From Nocardia transvalensis NBRC 15921 (GTDB lineage Bacteria > Actinomycetota > Actinomycetes > Mycobacteriales > Mycobacteriaceae), in contig NZ_BAGL01000064.1 in assembly GCF_000308875.1 (NCBI RefSeq), positions 84,345 to 148,344 of the forward strand: a stretch of DNA of 64,000 nt, in the 5' to 3' direction. The position numbers and the translations under genes are program-made. Shown piece after piece: positions 1-8,580 of this stretch; the stretch's first letter is position 1, and each line of letters starts with the position of its first letter. The notes under the pieces were generated by a model. The model searched no databases, had not been told where the DNA came from, and worked only from the letters and a program-made list of their open reading frames with translations.

Positions 1-96
1 GCTGGTGAAGACGAAGGGCGCGGGCAGCGTGCCGCGGCGGTATTCGTCGCACAGCAGCTTGAATTCGAGGTCGGTGAAGTTCCAGTGCTGGGTCAC
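1..96 (-). CDS. EspG-family ESX chaperone (N-terminal fragment)
   Basis: Only the first 32 codons lie in the window. They begin at a GTG that overlaps the TGA of the gene upstream (GTGA junction), so the two are translationally coupled. The visible residues (TQHWNFTDLEFKLLCDEYRR, then a Leu-Pro-x-Pro-Phe motif) match the start of EspG-like proteins. These are cytosolic chaperones that bind the tips of ESX substrates such as PE/PPE pairs in type VII secretion. Its place at the end of a WXG100-containing operon supports this. The C-terminal remainder is outside the window, so the family call rests on a short stretch plus context. Confidence 0.6.
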   Translation of the reverse strand, partial: MTQHWNFTDLEFKLLCDEYRRGTLPAPFVFTS

Positions 97-2582
97 GGCT
101 CGATCACCGGTTTCACCTTCGCCGGCATATCGCCGAGCGCTTCGTCCAGGTGCACGCGCGCGTTGAGGTACTTGGGCGTCTTGTGCTCCTTACCGCCGGC
201 CGCGGTCCCGCCCGCTCCCGATCCGGGGGCGCCCGCCGCGCCGGGCGAACCGGCCTGCGGTTGCTGCGTGGGCTGGCCCGGGACCGCATGGTCGACGGGC
301 TGGTCGGGGAGCGACGCCCGCGGGAACAGATGGGCCGGTTTCGCCTCGGGCAGGACGTGACTGCCGGCCGGGGCCTCGACACCGCCCCCTCCGCCGCCAC
401 CGCCGTGCCCGCCGCCCGGAATTCCCTGGCTCGGGTCGGTCGGCAGGCCGAGATCGGGCAGGTGCGAGAGGTCGGGCAGGTGGCTCATATCGGGCAGGTG
501 CAGCAGATCCTGCAACTGGTCCATGCCCGGCACTCCGGAGGAGGTGAGTTGCGTGAGCGCCTGGAGCCCCTCCTTGAACGAATCCGCCAGCTGGGCAAGG
601 GGATTCTGCGCGCCGGATTCGCTCGATCCCTGCGGGGCGTCCGGCATGGTCGCCCCGGACCCGCCGTACTGGGATTTGATGCGGTTCAGCACATCGTCGG
701 CCGAGGGTGTCTTCGCGCTCTCCCCGGTGGCCGAGCGCAGCGCGTCGGTGGTGGACTGCGGTGTCTGCGGCATGGCGGACGAGGGGGAGACGGACTTGGG
801 GGAGTACTTCGAAAGATCCGGTACGGGAGACGATTTCGGGGAGGATTGAATGGAGCCCTGCGAGCCCGAGCCGCCGGACGAACCCGAGCCGCTCGGTGTC
901 GAGGACTCGGGCGCGTTCGGCATGGACGCGGACGACGAGGGGATCCGGCTCGAGCTGTTCGGCATGGCGGCGCCGGACTGGCCGCCGGTCGCCTCGCCGT
1001 TCTTGCCGGAGCCCTCCTGATACCCGCGCTGGTAACCCTCCTGGTAGCCGCGCTGGTATTCCGGGCTCTGGTTCTGGCCCTGGCCCGATTGCTCGTCGCC
1101 GCCGCCGTTCTGGCCGCCGCCGCTGTTCTCGCCGCAGCCGTATGCGCCGTTCTGTTCCGAACCGGGGCCGTTCTGATTGCTCGTCTCACCGGACGGATCG
1201 GAGTTCTGGCCCGAGTTGGCGGCGTTTCCGTACGGGTTGTTTCCGTTCTGGCCGTTGCCGTATTGGCCGTTACCGTATTGGCCGTTTCCGTTCTGGTTGT
1301 TGCCGTACGGATTGTTCCCGCTCTGGTTGTCGCCGTACGGATTATTGCTGCTCTGGTTGTTGCCGCCGTACGGATCGTTGCCGTTCCCGTACTGGTCGTT
1401 GTCGCCGTACTGCCCATTGCCGTACTGGCCGTTGCCGTACTGGCCGTTCTGGTTACCGGCGGCCTGCTGCCCGGCCTGATAGCCGTCCTGGTAGCCCGAC
1501 TGGTAAGGGGTGTTGTTGTTGCCGTTCTGGTTGCCGCCGCCCTGGTTGTTCCCGTTCCCGTTGCCGTTCTGGTTGTTTCCGTTGCCATTCCCGTTTCCGT
1601 TGCCGTTCCCGTCGCCCTTCTTGTCGCCGGGTCCGCTGAGGGCGGGCATGATCGAGACGGAATTCTTGAGGCCCGCGACGTAGTGGCTGTCGAATTCGCC
1701 GCGGTAGTAGTCCAATTCCGAACCGGGACAGCAGGAGTCGGCATTGGCGTCCTGCGGCATGCTCAGCTGCGTCGCGTACAGCCACTGGGCCGTGTAGTCG
1801 AGGTTCTGGCTCATGGCGATCATGGCGTCGGACAGCGGCTGCACGCTCTTCTGATAGGTCTCGGTGGCCTTCATCGCCGCGTCCGCTCCGGCGCCACGCC
1901 ACGAATCGCTCACCGACGTCACGGTATTCGCGAAATCGGTCAGCTTCGTGTACAGCTCGCCCGCGATCCACTTCCAGACGCCCGCGGCGTCCTCGACCGG
2001 TTGCGCCTTGATGGTCTGCCCGAGCTGGTAGAGATCGTCGTAGCTCAGACTGTCCTTGTTCTCGTAGGTCACCGAGACCGGCTGGTCCTTCTCGCCCTTG
2101 TAGTCCTTCAGCGACGACGGGAAATCGGGGTTCTTGACGTCGAATCCATCCAGGCCCGGTGTCTTCAGGTCGCTGTGCTTCGGTCCGCCGTCGAGCTTCC
2201 CCGGATTCTTCGGCATGGTGATATCGGCGATCTTGCCGAACTGGTCCGCCGAATCCGCGTCGGTATAGGCGTACGCCTTGCCGGCCGCGACGAACGTATC
2301 GCCCATATCGGTCACCAGCTGCGCGTGATCGTCCAGAATCTTGTGTAGCCGAGCGCCTTTGGTGTTGAACGCGCCCGACAGCTCGCGCCCGGAGAACAGA
2401 TTGCCGAACGGGTCGAGGTGGTCGAGCTTGTCGTCGGTGACCATCTTCGCCATCGCCAGCAGTTCCGCGACCAGATCGGCGCAGGCCTGGGCGCACTGCA
2501 CCGCGTCCTTGGCATCGAATTGCAGATTCCCGCTGGTCGCCGCGTTCTTCAGCCCCGGCCACGCGGTCTGATCGGTCGCCAT
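93..2582 (-). CDS. ESX-associated protein with WXG-like helical domain and long Gly/Asn/Gln/Tyr-rich tract
   Basis: 829 residues. Residues 20-105 are a helical region. Residues 175-280 contain a WXG-type helical hairpin (SDSWRGAGADAA, Trp228), typical of type VII secretion substrates. A Cys-Cys pair (284-285) follows, then about 250 residues of low complexity built from NGNGN, QYGNG, NNPYG and YQxGYQxG repeats. After that comes a Ser/Pro-rich section, a short LPDLSHLPD repeat and a Gly-rich linker. There is no signal peptide or membrane segment. The ATG start lies 18 bp after the WXG100 gene, and the stop overlaps the EspG-like start. It is probably an ESX substrate or ESX-exported surface protein; that role is inferred from the operon and the WXG motif. 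It is not a canonical PE or PPE protein. Confidence 0.7.
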   Translation of the reverse strand: MATDQTAWPGLKNAATSGNLQFDAKDAVQCAQACADLVAELLAMAKMVTDDKLDHLDPFGNLFSGRELSGAFNTKGARLHKILDDHAQLVTDMGDTFVAAGKAYAYTDADSADQFGKIADITMPKNPGKLDGGPKHSDLKTPGLDGFDVKNPDFPSSLKDYKGEKDQPVSVTYENKDSLSYDDLYQLGQTIKAQPVEDAAGVWKWIAGELYTKLTDFANTVTSVSDSWRGAGADAAMKATETYQKSVQPLSDAMIAMSQNLDYTAQWLYATQLSMPQDANADSCCPGSELDYYRGEFDSHYVAGLKNSVSIMPALSGPGDKKGDGNGNGNGNGNGNNQNGNGNGNNQGGGNQNGNNNTPYQSGYQDGYQAGQQAAGNQNGQYGNGQYGNGQYGDNDQYGNGNDPYGGNNQSSNNPYGDNQSGNNPYGNNQNGNGQYGNGQYGNGQNGNNPYGNAANSGQNSDPSGETSNQNGPGSEQNGAYGCGENSGGGQNGGGDEQSGQGQNQSPEYQRGYQEGYQRGYQEGSGKNGEATGGQSGAAMPNSSSRIPSSSASMPNAPESSTPSGSGSSGGSGSQGSIQSSPKSSPVPDLSKYSPKSVSPSSAMPQTPQSTTDALRSATGESAKTPSADDVLNRIKSQYGGSGATMPDAPQGSSESGAQNPLAQLADSFKEGLQALTQLTSSGVPGMDQLQDLLHLPDMSHLPDLSHLPDLGLPTDPSQGIPGGGHGGGGGGGGVEAPAGSHVLPEAKPAHLFPRASLPDQPVDHAVPGQPTQQPQAGSPGAAGAPGSGAGGTAAGGKEHKTPKYLNARVHLDEALGDMPAKVKPVIEP

Positions 2583-2600
2583 TACCGCTCGTCCTTTCGA

Positions 2601-2942
2601 TTACGCACGCCCGCCTCCGAACTGCTCGGTATTCGAATGTTCCTGTTCGCGCAGCCGGGTGGCCGCCTCCTGCTGGCCGTGGCCGAAGTCGAAGAGCGTC
2701 TTCGTGAACGCGTCGCCGCCGTCGAGCAGGTTCGTCCGGGCCTTCTTGTAGCCCTTGTCGCCGTCGGCGAACTTCTTGCCCTGCTTGTCGTTTCCCCACG
2801 GCTGGTTGGCGCTGTCGGATTCCAGGCCCGCCAGGGTGTCGCGAAGCCGCGCCATCGTCGTCTTCATCCGATTCGCCACCTCCTCGGTGCTCCGGCCGGC
2901 CTCGGCCAGCTGATCCGGATTCACCTTGAGTTCTTCGGCCAT
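2601..2942 (-). CDS. WXG100-family (EsxA/B-like) protein
   Basis: 113 residues, close to the ~100-residue size of ESX substrates. The sequence is helical, with the turn motif NQPWGNDKQGKKFADG (Trp49-Gly50) between two helices, as in WXG100 proteins secreted as helical-hairpin dimers by type VII systems. The ATG was chosen because the protein then begins MAEELKVNPDQL, the usual N-terminal pattern of the family. It lies 23 bp downstream of the large WXG100-like gene and 18 bp upstream of the Asn/Gln-rich gene, all on one strand, so it is part of the same operon. No second small WXG100 partner is seen; its dimer partner may be one of the two large neighbours. Confidence 0.85.
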   Translation of the reverse strand: MAEELKVNPDQLAEAGRSTEEVANRMKTTMARLRDTLAGLESDSANQPWGNDKQGKKFADGDKGYKKARTNLLDGGDAFTKTLFDFGHGQQEAATRLREQEHSNTEQFGGGRA

Positions 2943-2965
2943 GGCTGTCGCGACCCTTCCGCTTA

Positions 2966-5620
2966 CTAGTGGTTGTCCTGCGGCACCGGTGCGCTGCCGT
3001 CGCCCAGCCACACCCCGGCATCCGGTGCGGTGGGGGCCTGATAGGGGCCGGGCAGCACCACGGGGGGCTGGTACTGCTTGGGCCGGGCCTTGGCCTTCAG
3101 ATCCGTGGCGTCGGCCAGGACGGAGGCGGGTTCGCGGCCGTAGGCGTCGACGCGTTCCTGCGCCTCGCGGCCCAGCTGTTCGGCGTGGTCGCCCAGCGTG
3201 CGTGATCCGGCGGCCTCCTGCTCCAGCCGCTGTGCCGTCTCGGTATCGCCCGCCCGGCGAGCCGCCTCGGCCTGCTGGTCGAGCCGGTCCGCCTGGGCGT
3301 GCAGCGCCTGGGCCTGTTTCGCCTGCGCCACCGCGTCGACGCGGGCCTGCTGCTCGATCCGCTGCTGTTCGGCGAATCCGTCGGCGAGCGCGCGGCGCTG
3401 CTCCGCGATCGACTGCGTCTCCTCGGCATGGCGGCGGGCCTGCTCGTGTTCCGGCGTGCCCGGCGCCGAGTGCCGGTACTCGTGCTGCGCGACGCGGGCC
3501 TGATTCTCCGCGACGGCGGCGCGGCGCTCGTATTCCCGTGCGGTGTCGTGCCGTTCGATGGCCTCCTGCGCGCGCTGCTCCTCGATCCGCCGCTGGTCGA
3601 GCCCGTCGTGCACCTGGTCGGCCTGCGCCCGTCGCTGGTCGGCGACGTTCTGGGCGTCGCGCGCGTCGCGATCGAGCGCGTCGGCGTGCTGGCGCTGCTG
3701 CACGGCCTGCTGTTCGAGCTGGCGCGCGTGCCGGTCCGCCGCGGCCGCCGACGCGGAGGACGTATTCTCCTGTGTCCGTGCGGTTCCCGCGGCGGTCTCC
3801 AGCTCGCTCGCGTGCTGCCGCGCGGCGGCCGCGGACTGCCCCGCCTCGTGCTCGTTCCAGCGCAGCCAGGTGGCCTGCGCCTCGTTGGCGCCCGGGGACC
3901 GCTCGTAGTCGCGGGCGCGCTGCCCGGCGGTATCGGCCTCCCGGCCCAGCCGGTCCGCGTCGATCCGCGCCTCGGCGGCCGCCCGTTCCTGGGTGACCGC
4001 CCGCTCGTGCGCCGTATTCGACTGCTGCACTTGATGGTTGGCCTGAGCGCGCGCCTGGTTGGCGGCGTCGGCGCGGCGGTCGGCCGCGGTCCGGGCGTCG
4101 GTGGCCTCCTGCCGCCGGTGGTCCGCGGTCCGCTGCGCCTCGTCGGCCGTCCGCCGCGGTCCCTCCTGGACCTGCCGGGACTGTTCCCCGGCCACCTGCT
4201 GGGCCCGGTCGGCGCGCTCCTGCTGGGCCTGCGCGTGCGTCTGCGCCTGTGCCGCCTGCCTTTCCTGCTTCGCCGCCTGCACGTTCGCCTCGTGCGCGCG
4301 CTGTTCTGCCTGGGCGTGCGCGCGTTGCGTCTGCGCGATCTGCCGCTGGTCGCCGCCGGCCTGGGCGCGCTGGTGATCCGCGCGAGCCCGGTCGGCCTGC
4401 TGGGAGAGGTGGTTCGCGTTGTCGCGGGCTCGATTCGCCTGCGATGCCTGATAATTCGACCGCTCCTGCGCCTGGCGCGCCTGCCGCGACTGCACCTCGG
4501 CGGTCTCCCGGGAGTACCGGGCGGCGCCGTCGGTGCCGGGGGTGGTCTCCTTCGCGCCGAGCGAATTCTTCAGCGGGCCCGGCAGATTGCTCTTGCCGTT
4601 GAAGGTGCGGCCGTAGGACGACGCGTTCAGGGGGTTCTTGGTCGAGGGCGGCAGCGCCCGCGCCGTGAATCCGCCGCGCATGCCGCCGACGATTCCGCTG
4701 CGCGCCATGCCGCCCACGTAGCCGGCGGGGCTGCCGAACGCCCCCGCCCAGTCCCCGGTCCACGCGCCGGCGACGAAGTTGCCCGACAGCGTGCTCGCGG
4801 CGCCCGCGGCCACGCCGACGGTCGCGCCGCGGGCGAACGGCATGCCGCGCACATCGCCGATTCCCTTGCCCGCGAACTTGTTCAGCGCCGATCCGCCGAT
4901 CCTGTCGAACGCCTTGCCCGTGTAGTTGGCGGTGAACCGCGACGTGATGCCGCCGAGCGCGGCCCCGACCGCCGAGATGCCGACCTCGGTGCCGTTGATG
5001 CTCTTGCGGTGACCCTTCGCGATCTGGATGCCCTGCACCAGCAGGTCCAGCGCGGTGGCGATCGCCGCGCCCTCGATCGCGCGCATGGCGTAGGTGCCGA
5101 ACACCTTGGCCGCGGCCTTCGACATGACCGTCTCGGCGATCCGGGCGATCATGCCGGCGATGCGGTCGGTAGCCAGCTTGATCCACGACCGGGTCGCGGC
5201 CGTCGCCGCCGCCTCGACCGCCGGTGCGGTGGGCGGCCACAGCCAGGCCCAGATGATCTCGATCGCCAGCGTGACCAGCGAGACGATGATCATGAGCTTG
5301 GCGGATTCGACGTGGGTGCCGGTATCGAAGCTGCCGTCGGACACCTGCTTCATGGACTCGGCCAGGGCCGCCACGGACTGGTCGCCGGAGATCAGGTCGT
5401 CGAACATCGCGGCCATCGCGTCGCCGCCGTCACCCGCCGGATACGCCGACCGGGTGGTGTCCTTGGCGGCCTTCAGCAGATCGGGCAGCTCCTTCAGCTC
5501 CGTCGAGGCCTCCTCCCAGGCCTTCGCCAGCGCGAAGAGCTTGTCCTCGTCGCCGTCGGGCCACTCCGTGCCCGCCACCCACCCCAGCCAGCGCAGCCCC
5601 TCGGGCAGATCCAGGGACAC
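2966..5620 (-). CDS. large WXG100-like multidomain protein with membrane helix and coiled-coil tail
   Basis: 884 residues from a GTG that lies 2 bp after the stop of the upstream gene (TAGCCGTG). The N-terminus (LPEGLRWLGWVAGTEWPDGD) resembles the WXG100-like domain heading CpnT and other actinobacterial secreted toxins. A hydrophobic segment at about 108-130 and a Gly/Ala-rich region (about 150-320) follow. The remainder, about 330-840, is extremely rich in Ala, Gln, Arg and Glu, like one very long coiled coil. The tail is Pro-rich. No recognisable toxin domain ends the protein. It may be a large ESX substrate or a structural component; the operon supports secretion, the exact role is unknown. 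Confidence 0.75.
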   Translation of the reverse strand: MSLDLPEGLRWLGWVAGTEWPDGDEDKLFALAKAWEEASTELKELPDLLKAAKDTTRSAYPAGDGGDAMAAMFDDLISGDQSVAALAESMKQVSDGSFDTGTHVESAKLMIIVSLVTLAIEIIWAWLWPPTAPAVEAAATAATRSWIKLATDRIAGMIARIAETVMSKAAAKVFGTYAMRAIEGAAIATALDLLVQGIQIAKGHRKSINGTEVGISAVGAALGGITSRFTANYTGKAFDRIGGSALNKFAGKGIGDVRGMPFARGATVGVAAGAASTLSGNFVAGAWTGDWAGAFGSPAGYVGGMARSGIVGGMRGGFTARALPPSTKNPLNASSYGRTFNGKSNLPGPLKNSLGAKETTPGTDGAARYSRETAEVQSRQARQAQERSNYQASQANRARDNANHLSQQADRARADHQRAQAGGDQRQIAQTQRAHAQAEQRAHEANVQAAKQERQAAQAQTHAQAQQERADRAQQVAGEQSRQVQEGPRRTADEAQRTADHRRQEATDARTAADRRADAANQARAQANHQVQQSNTAHERAVTQERAAAEARIDADRLGREADTAGQRARDYERSPGANEAQATWLRWNEHEAGQSAAAARQHASELETAAGTARTQENTSSASAAAADRHARQLEQQAVQQRQHADALDRDARDAQNVADQRRAQADQVHDGLDQRRIEEQRAQEAIERHDTAREYERRAAVAENQARVAQHEYRHSAPGTPEHEQARRHAEETQSIAEQRRALADGFAEQQRIEQQARVDAVAQAKQAQALHAQADRLDQQAEAARRAGDTETAQRLEQEAAGSRTLGDHAEQLGREAQERVDAYGREPASVLADATDLKAKARPKQYQPPVVLPGPYQAPTAPDAGVWLGDGSAPVPQDNH

Positions 5621-5622
5621 GG

Positions 5623-6105
5623 CTACCAGTCCTGGTCGGCGATCATCGATCGGGCGCCGGTATCGAATCCTGTTCCGGGCGAGTCGTTCCGCGGCCGTTC
5701 CGGGTCGTCGAGCGAAGCCTTCGGGGGCGGTGCGACCGGGATCATCTCGCCCAGATCCGGTGCGCCCTCGATCATCTCGGACAGTTTCGGCAGTCGCGTG
5801 CGGCGTTCCATCAGCGGCCGCATGAGTTCGCGGCCGAGACGCATGACCTCGGCCGACGCCGCCTGCACGGCGGCGGTGATGTTCTCGGCGATCTCGTCGG
5901 GGGTGAGATCGAGGATGTCCTCGGCGAATTCGGTGTGGATGAGCAGGCCGTCGGCGTTCACCGTGACCTTGATGCGCTTCTCGCACGCGGTGATCGTGGC
6001 GGTGAGATCCGCACGCTGCCGCTGCACCTCGGCAATGCCGCGCAGTTGCTCGTCCAGACCCTCCAGCACCTGCGCCGCGTCGGCCCGCATGCGCTCGTTC
6101 GCCAT
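5623..6105 (-). CDS. YbaB/EbfC-like protein of the ESX operon
   Basis: 160 residues, starting at an ATG preceded by a strong GGAGG ribosome site. It has a YbaB-like organisation: an N-terminal helix (MANERMRADAAQVLEGLDEQ), a central strand region (ITACEKRIKVTVNADGLL), then a long C-terminal helix. YbaB proteins bind DNA or act as small dimers, and such genes often head ESX/WXG100 operons in actinobacteria. The acidic, Pro-rich tail (from about residue 120) is an addition to the usual ~100-residue fold. It is the first gene of the minus-strand operon, so its promoter should lie just upstream of 6105. Confidence 0.7.
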   Translation of the reverse strand: MANERMRADAAQVLEGLDEQLRGIAEVQRQRADLTATITACEKRIKVTVNADGLLIHTEFAEDILDLTPDEIAENITAAVQAASAEVMRLGRELMRPLMERRTRLPKLSEMIEGAPDLGEMIPVAPPPKASLDDPERPRNDSPGTGFDTGARSMIADQDW

Positions 6106-6584
6106 CCTCACCTCCACGTCGACCCCTCCTCGAAACAAAGCGCACCCGTGTGAATAGGCGATGGCGCACAAGGAAATTCGACACGTCCTCCCATCGATTT
6201 CCCCTCGCGATCCGGTCATACCCCCGGCCTGTATCCCTGCCGTCGCGCGGCCGGAGCGGTGGCAACGACCGATGTCAGGGGGCCTATCCATCGCGGCGGA
6301 GGACCGGGGGGAGCGCGCGTCGCCCCCGGCCGGGATGCCGTGTCGATCCGGCATCGCCACGCGGCCCCGGATCTTCCCGTCCGCACGCGCCGGGGCGTTT
6401 GCGGCCCCCTTGCGCGCCGCGCGCCGCGCGTCGACGCCCCTTGCGCGCCGCGCGTCGATGCGCCTGATCGATGGGGCACTCGCCCTGCCCGGAAACGGCA
6501 TTTCCATGCCGCTGACCGCTGGATCGCAGATCGGGAGGCGAATAGGGCTTGCGCACCGCATCCACGGCAATATGCTTGCCCATT
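6106..6584. other. intergenic region between divergent ESX and molybdate operons
   Basis: 479 bp with no convincing gene in any frame. It should carry the promoters of both divergent operons. It contains a near-direct repeat of a GC-rich element (CCCTTGCGCGCCGCGCG) beginning near 6407 and again near 6438, next to CGCGTCGA steps. I see no clear -10/-35 pair or ModE-type palindrome. Confidence 0.6.
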
Positions 6585-6986
6585 GTGACGAATTTGCGGA
6601 TCAGTGACGCGGCGGCGCTGCTGGGCGTCAGCGACGACACGGTCCGCCGCTGGATCGACCAGGGGCGGCTGGCCGAGGTGCGGCTGGAGAACGGCCGCAA
6701 AGGCGTCCGCGGCCAGGACCTGGCCGAACTGCTGCGCGGCCAGTCCGCCGATATCGCCGAGCCCGGCGTGACCGTGGCGGCCTCGGCGCGCAACCGGATG
6801 CGCGGCATCGTGACGCGCATCGTCAAGGACACGGTGATGGCGCAGGTGGAGATGCAGGCCGGCCCGTTCCGGCTGGTGTCGCTGGTGAGCCGGGAGTCGG
6901 TCGACGAACTCGGCCTGGAGGTCGGCAGCGTCGCCGTGGCCTCGGTCAAATCGACCCATGTCGTGGTCGAGATACCGGAAAGTTGA
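6585..6986 (+). CDS. Mop-domain molybdate-responsive regulator / molybdopterin-binding protein
   Basis: 133 residues from GTG 6585 (MTNLRISDAAALLGVSDD). Residues 1-55 are an excisionase/MerR-type winged helix (SDAAALLGVSDDTVRRWIDQ). Residues 65-130 are a TOBE/Mop domain (ASARNRMRGIVTRIVKDTVM ... VASVKSTHVVVEIP), which binds molybdate or tungstate oxyanions. An in-frame TTG at 6549 is possible, but adds residues unlike the family. The stop overlaps the TTG in front of modA, so it is cotranscribed with modABC. The likely role is sensing cytosolic molybdate and adjusting modABC expression, or storing molybdate; the HTH favours regulation. Confidence 0.85.
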   Translation: MTNLRISDAAALLGVSDDTVRRWIDQGRLAEVRLENGRKGVRGQDLAELLRGQSADIAEPGVTVAASARNRMRGIVTRIVKDTVMAQVEMQAGPFRLVSLVSRESVDELGLEVGSVAVASVKSTHVVVEIPES

Positions 6987-6991
6987 CGAGG

Positions 6992-7777
6992 ATGAAGCCA
7001 TTCCGCACACTCGCCGCGGCCGCCGCCGCGCTCACCGTCACCGCGGGACTCGCCGCGTGCGGCGCCGACGACACGAACACCTCGTCCGGGTCGAACGGGG
7101 TCTCCGGGACGGTCACGGTATTCGCGGCCGCGTCGCTGACGGAAACCTTCACCACACTGGGCAAGCAGTTCGAGGCGGCGCATCCCGGGACGAAGGTCGT
7201 GTACAGCTTCGGCGGGAGTTCGGCGCTGGCCCAGCAGATCGAGCAGGGCGCGCCCGCCGATGTCTTCGCCTCCGCCGCACCGGCCACTATGCAGCAGGTC
7301 GTGGATGCCGGTGAGGTCACCGGCCAGCCGTCGACCTTCGTCAGCAATCGCCTGGAGATCGCGGTGCCCAAGGGCAATCCGGGCCACATCACCGGACTCG
7401 CCGACTTCGGCAGGACCGAGCCCCGGCTTGCGCTGTGCGCCGAGCAGGTGCCCTGCGGCGCCGCGGCCGAGAAGGTCTTCGAGATCTCCGGCATCACCCC
7501 GCAACCCGACACCCGCGAGCAGGACGTGAAGGCCGCGCTCACCAAGGTGACCCTCGACGAGGTCGACGCGGCGCTGGTGTACCGCACCGACGTGCGGGCC
7601 GCGGGGGACAAGGTGACGGGCATCGACTTCCCGGAGGCGGAGAAGGCGATCAACACCTACCCGATCGCCCCGCTGGCCGAGGCGCCCAACGCCTCCGCCG
7701 CCGCCGCGTTCGTCGACTACGTCCGGTCCGCCGAGGCGAAGAAGGTGTTCGCCGACGCGGGATTCGGCACTCCGTGA
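6992..7777 (+). CDS. modA: molybdate ABC transporter substrate-binding lipoprotein
   Basis: 261 residues from ATG 6992. The signal peptide ends in the lipobox LAAC, so the mature protein is a lipid-anchored binding protein on the outer face of the membrane. The mature part shows the ModA pattern: TVTVFAAASLTETFTTLGKQ at the start of domain 1, YSFGGSSALAQQIEQGAPAD for oxyanion contact, and DAALVYRTDV near the end. It binds molybdate (or tungstate) and delivers it to ModB. A TTG at 6983 could add three residues. The gene overlaps modB by 4 bp (GTGA), so the operon is tightly coupled. Confidence 0.95.
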   Translation: MKPFRTLAAAAAALTVTAGLAACGADDTNTSSGSNGVSGTVTVFAAASLTETFTTLGKQFEAAHPGTKVVYSFGGSSALAQQIEQGAPADVFASAAPATMQQVVDAGEVTGQPSTFVSNRLEIAVPKGNPGHITGLADFGRTEPRLALCAEQVPCGAAAEKVFEISGITPQPDTREQDVKAALTKVTLDEVDAALVYRTDVRAAGDKVTGIDFPEAEKAINTYPIAPLAEAPNASAAAAFVDYVRSAEAKKVFADAGFGTP

Positions 7778-8580
7778 GCAGTCGGCGGCGGCTGACCCGC
7801 GGGCGGCATCCGGTCGTCCTGGTGCTGCCTGCCGTCTGCGCGCTGGTCTTCCTCGTCGTCCCGCTCGTCGGACTGCTGGCGCGCGCGCCGTGGCCGACGC
7901 TGGCCGACCGGCTGTCCAGCCCGGAAGTCGGTGAGGCGCTGCGGCTTTCGCTGCTGTGCGCGACGCTGGCGACCGTGATCTGCCTGTTCCTCGGTATTCC
8001 GCTGGCCTGGCTGCTGGCCCGTGCGCGGGTGCCCGGCCGTGGGCTCATCCGCGCGCTGGTGACGGTGCCGCTGGTGCTGCCGCCGGTCGTCGGCGGCGTC
8101 GCGCTGCTGCTGGTCTTCGGGCGGCGCGGCCTGCTCGGGCAGTACCTCTACGACTGGTTCGGGGTGTCGCTGCCGTTCACCACGCCCGGCGTCGTGATCG
8201 CGGAGGCGTTCGTGGCCATGCCGTTCCTGGTGATCTCCGTCGAGGGCGCGCTGCGCGCCGCCGACACCCGGTACGAGGAGGCGGCGGCCACGCTGGGAGC
8301 CTCGCCCTGGTACACCTTCCGCCGCGTCACGCTGCCCGCGGTGCTGCCCGGTGTGGTCGCGGGCGGCGTGCTGTGCTGGGCGCGGGCGCTCGGTGAGTTC
8401 GGCGCGACCATCACCTTCGCGGGCAACTTCCCCGGCCGCACGACCACCATGCCGCTGGCGGTCTACCTCGCCCTGGAGACCGATCCGGACGCCGCGATCG
8501 TGCTGAGCCTGGTGCTGCTCGCGGTCTCGGTCGCCGTGCTGGTCACGTTGCGGGAGCGCTGGATTCGAGGCGCGGTATGA
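7774..8580 (+). CDS. modB: molybdate ABC transporter permease
   Basis: 268 residues from a GTG that overlaps the modA stop. There are five to six membrane helices. The cytoplasmic EAA loop is clear (RYEEAAATLGASPWYTFRRV), which docks the ATPase, and a conserved GEFGATITFAGN segment follows. It forms the membrane channel for molybdate delivered by ModA. The stop overlaps the start of modC by 4 bp (ATGA). Length is normal for ModB, with no missing helices. Confidence 0.95.
   Translation: MSSRRRLTRGRHPVVLVLPAVCALVFLVVPLVGLLARAPWPTLADRLSSPEVGEALRLSLLCATLATVICLFLGIPLAWLLARARVPGRGLIRALVTVPLVLPPVVGGVALLLVFGRRGLLGQYLYDWFGVSLPFTTPGVVIAEAFVAMPFLVISVEGALRAADTRYEEAAATLGASPWYTFRRVTLPAVLPGVVAGGVLCWARALGEFGATITFAGNFPGRTTTMPLAVYLALETDPDAAIVLSLVLLAVSVAVLVTLRERWIRGAV

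Noticed and set aside
150..2348. Long plus-strand open frame over the Asn/Gln-rich gene
   Set aside because: It is antisense to a repeat-rich, GC-rich gene; its Val/Ala/Leu/Arg-only composition is the mirror of the NG/QYG repeats and no family is recognisable.
3299..6157. Very long plus-strand open frame antisense to the 884-residue protein
   Set aside because: Arg/Leu/Gly/Val-rich shadow of the Ala/Gln/Glu/Arg coiled coil; no domain, and the minus-strand frame has proper starts, ribosome sites and WXG-like sequence.
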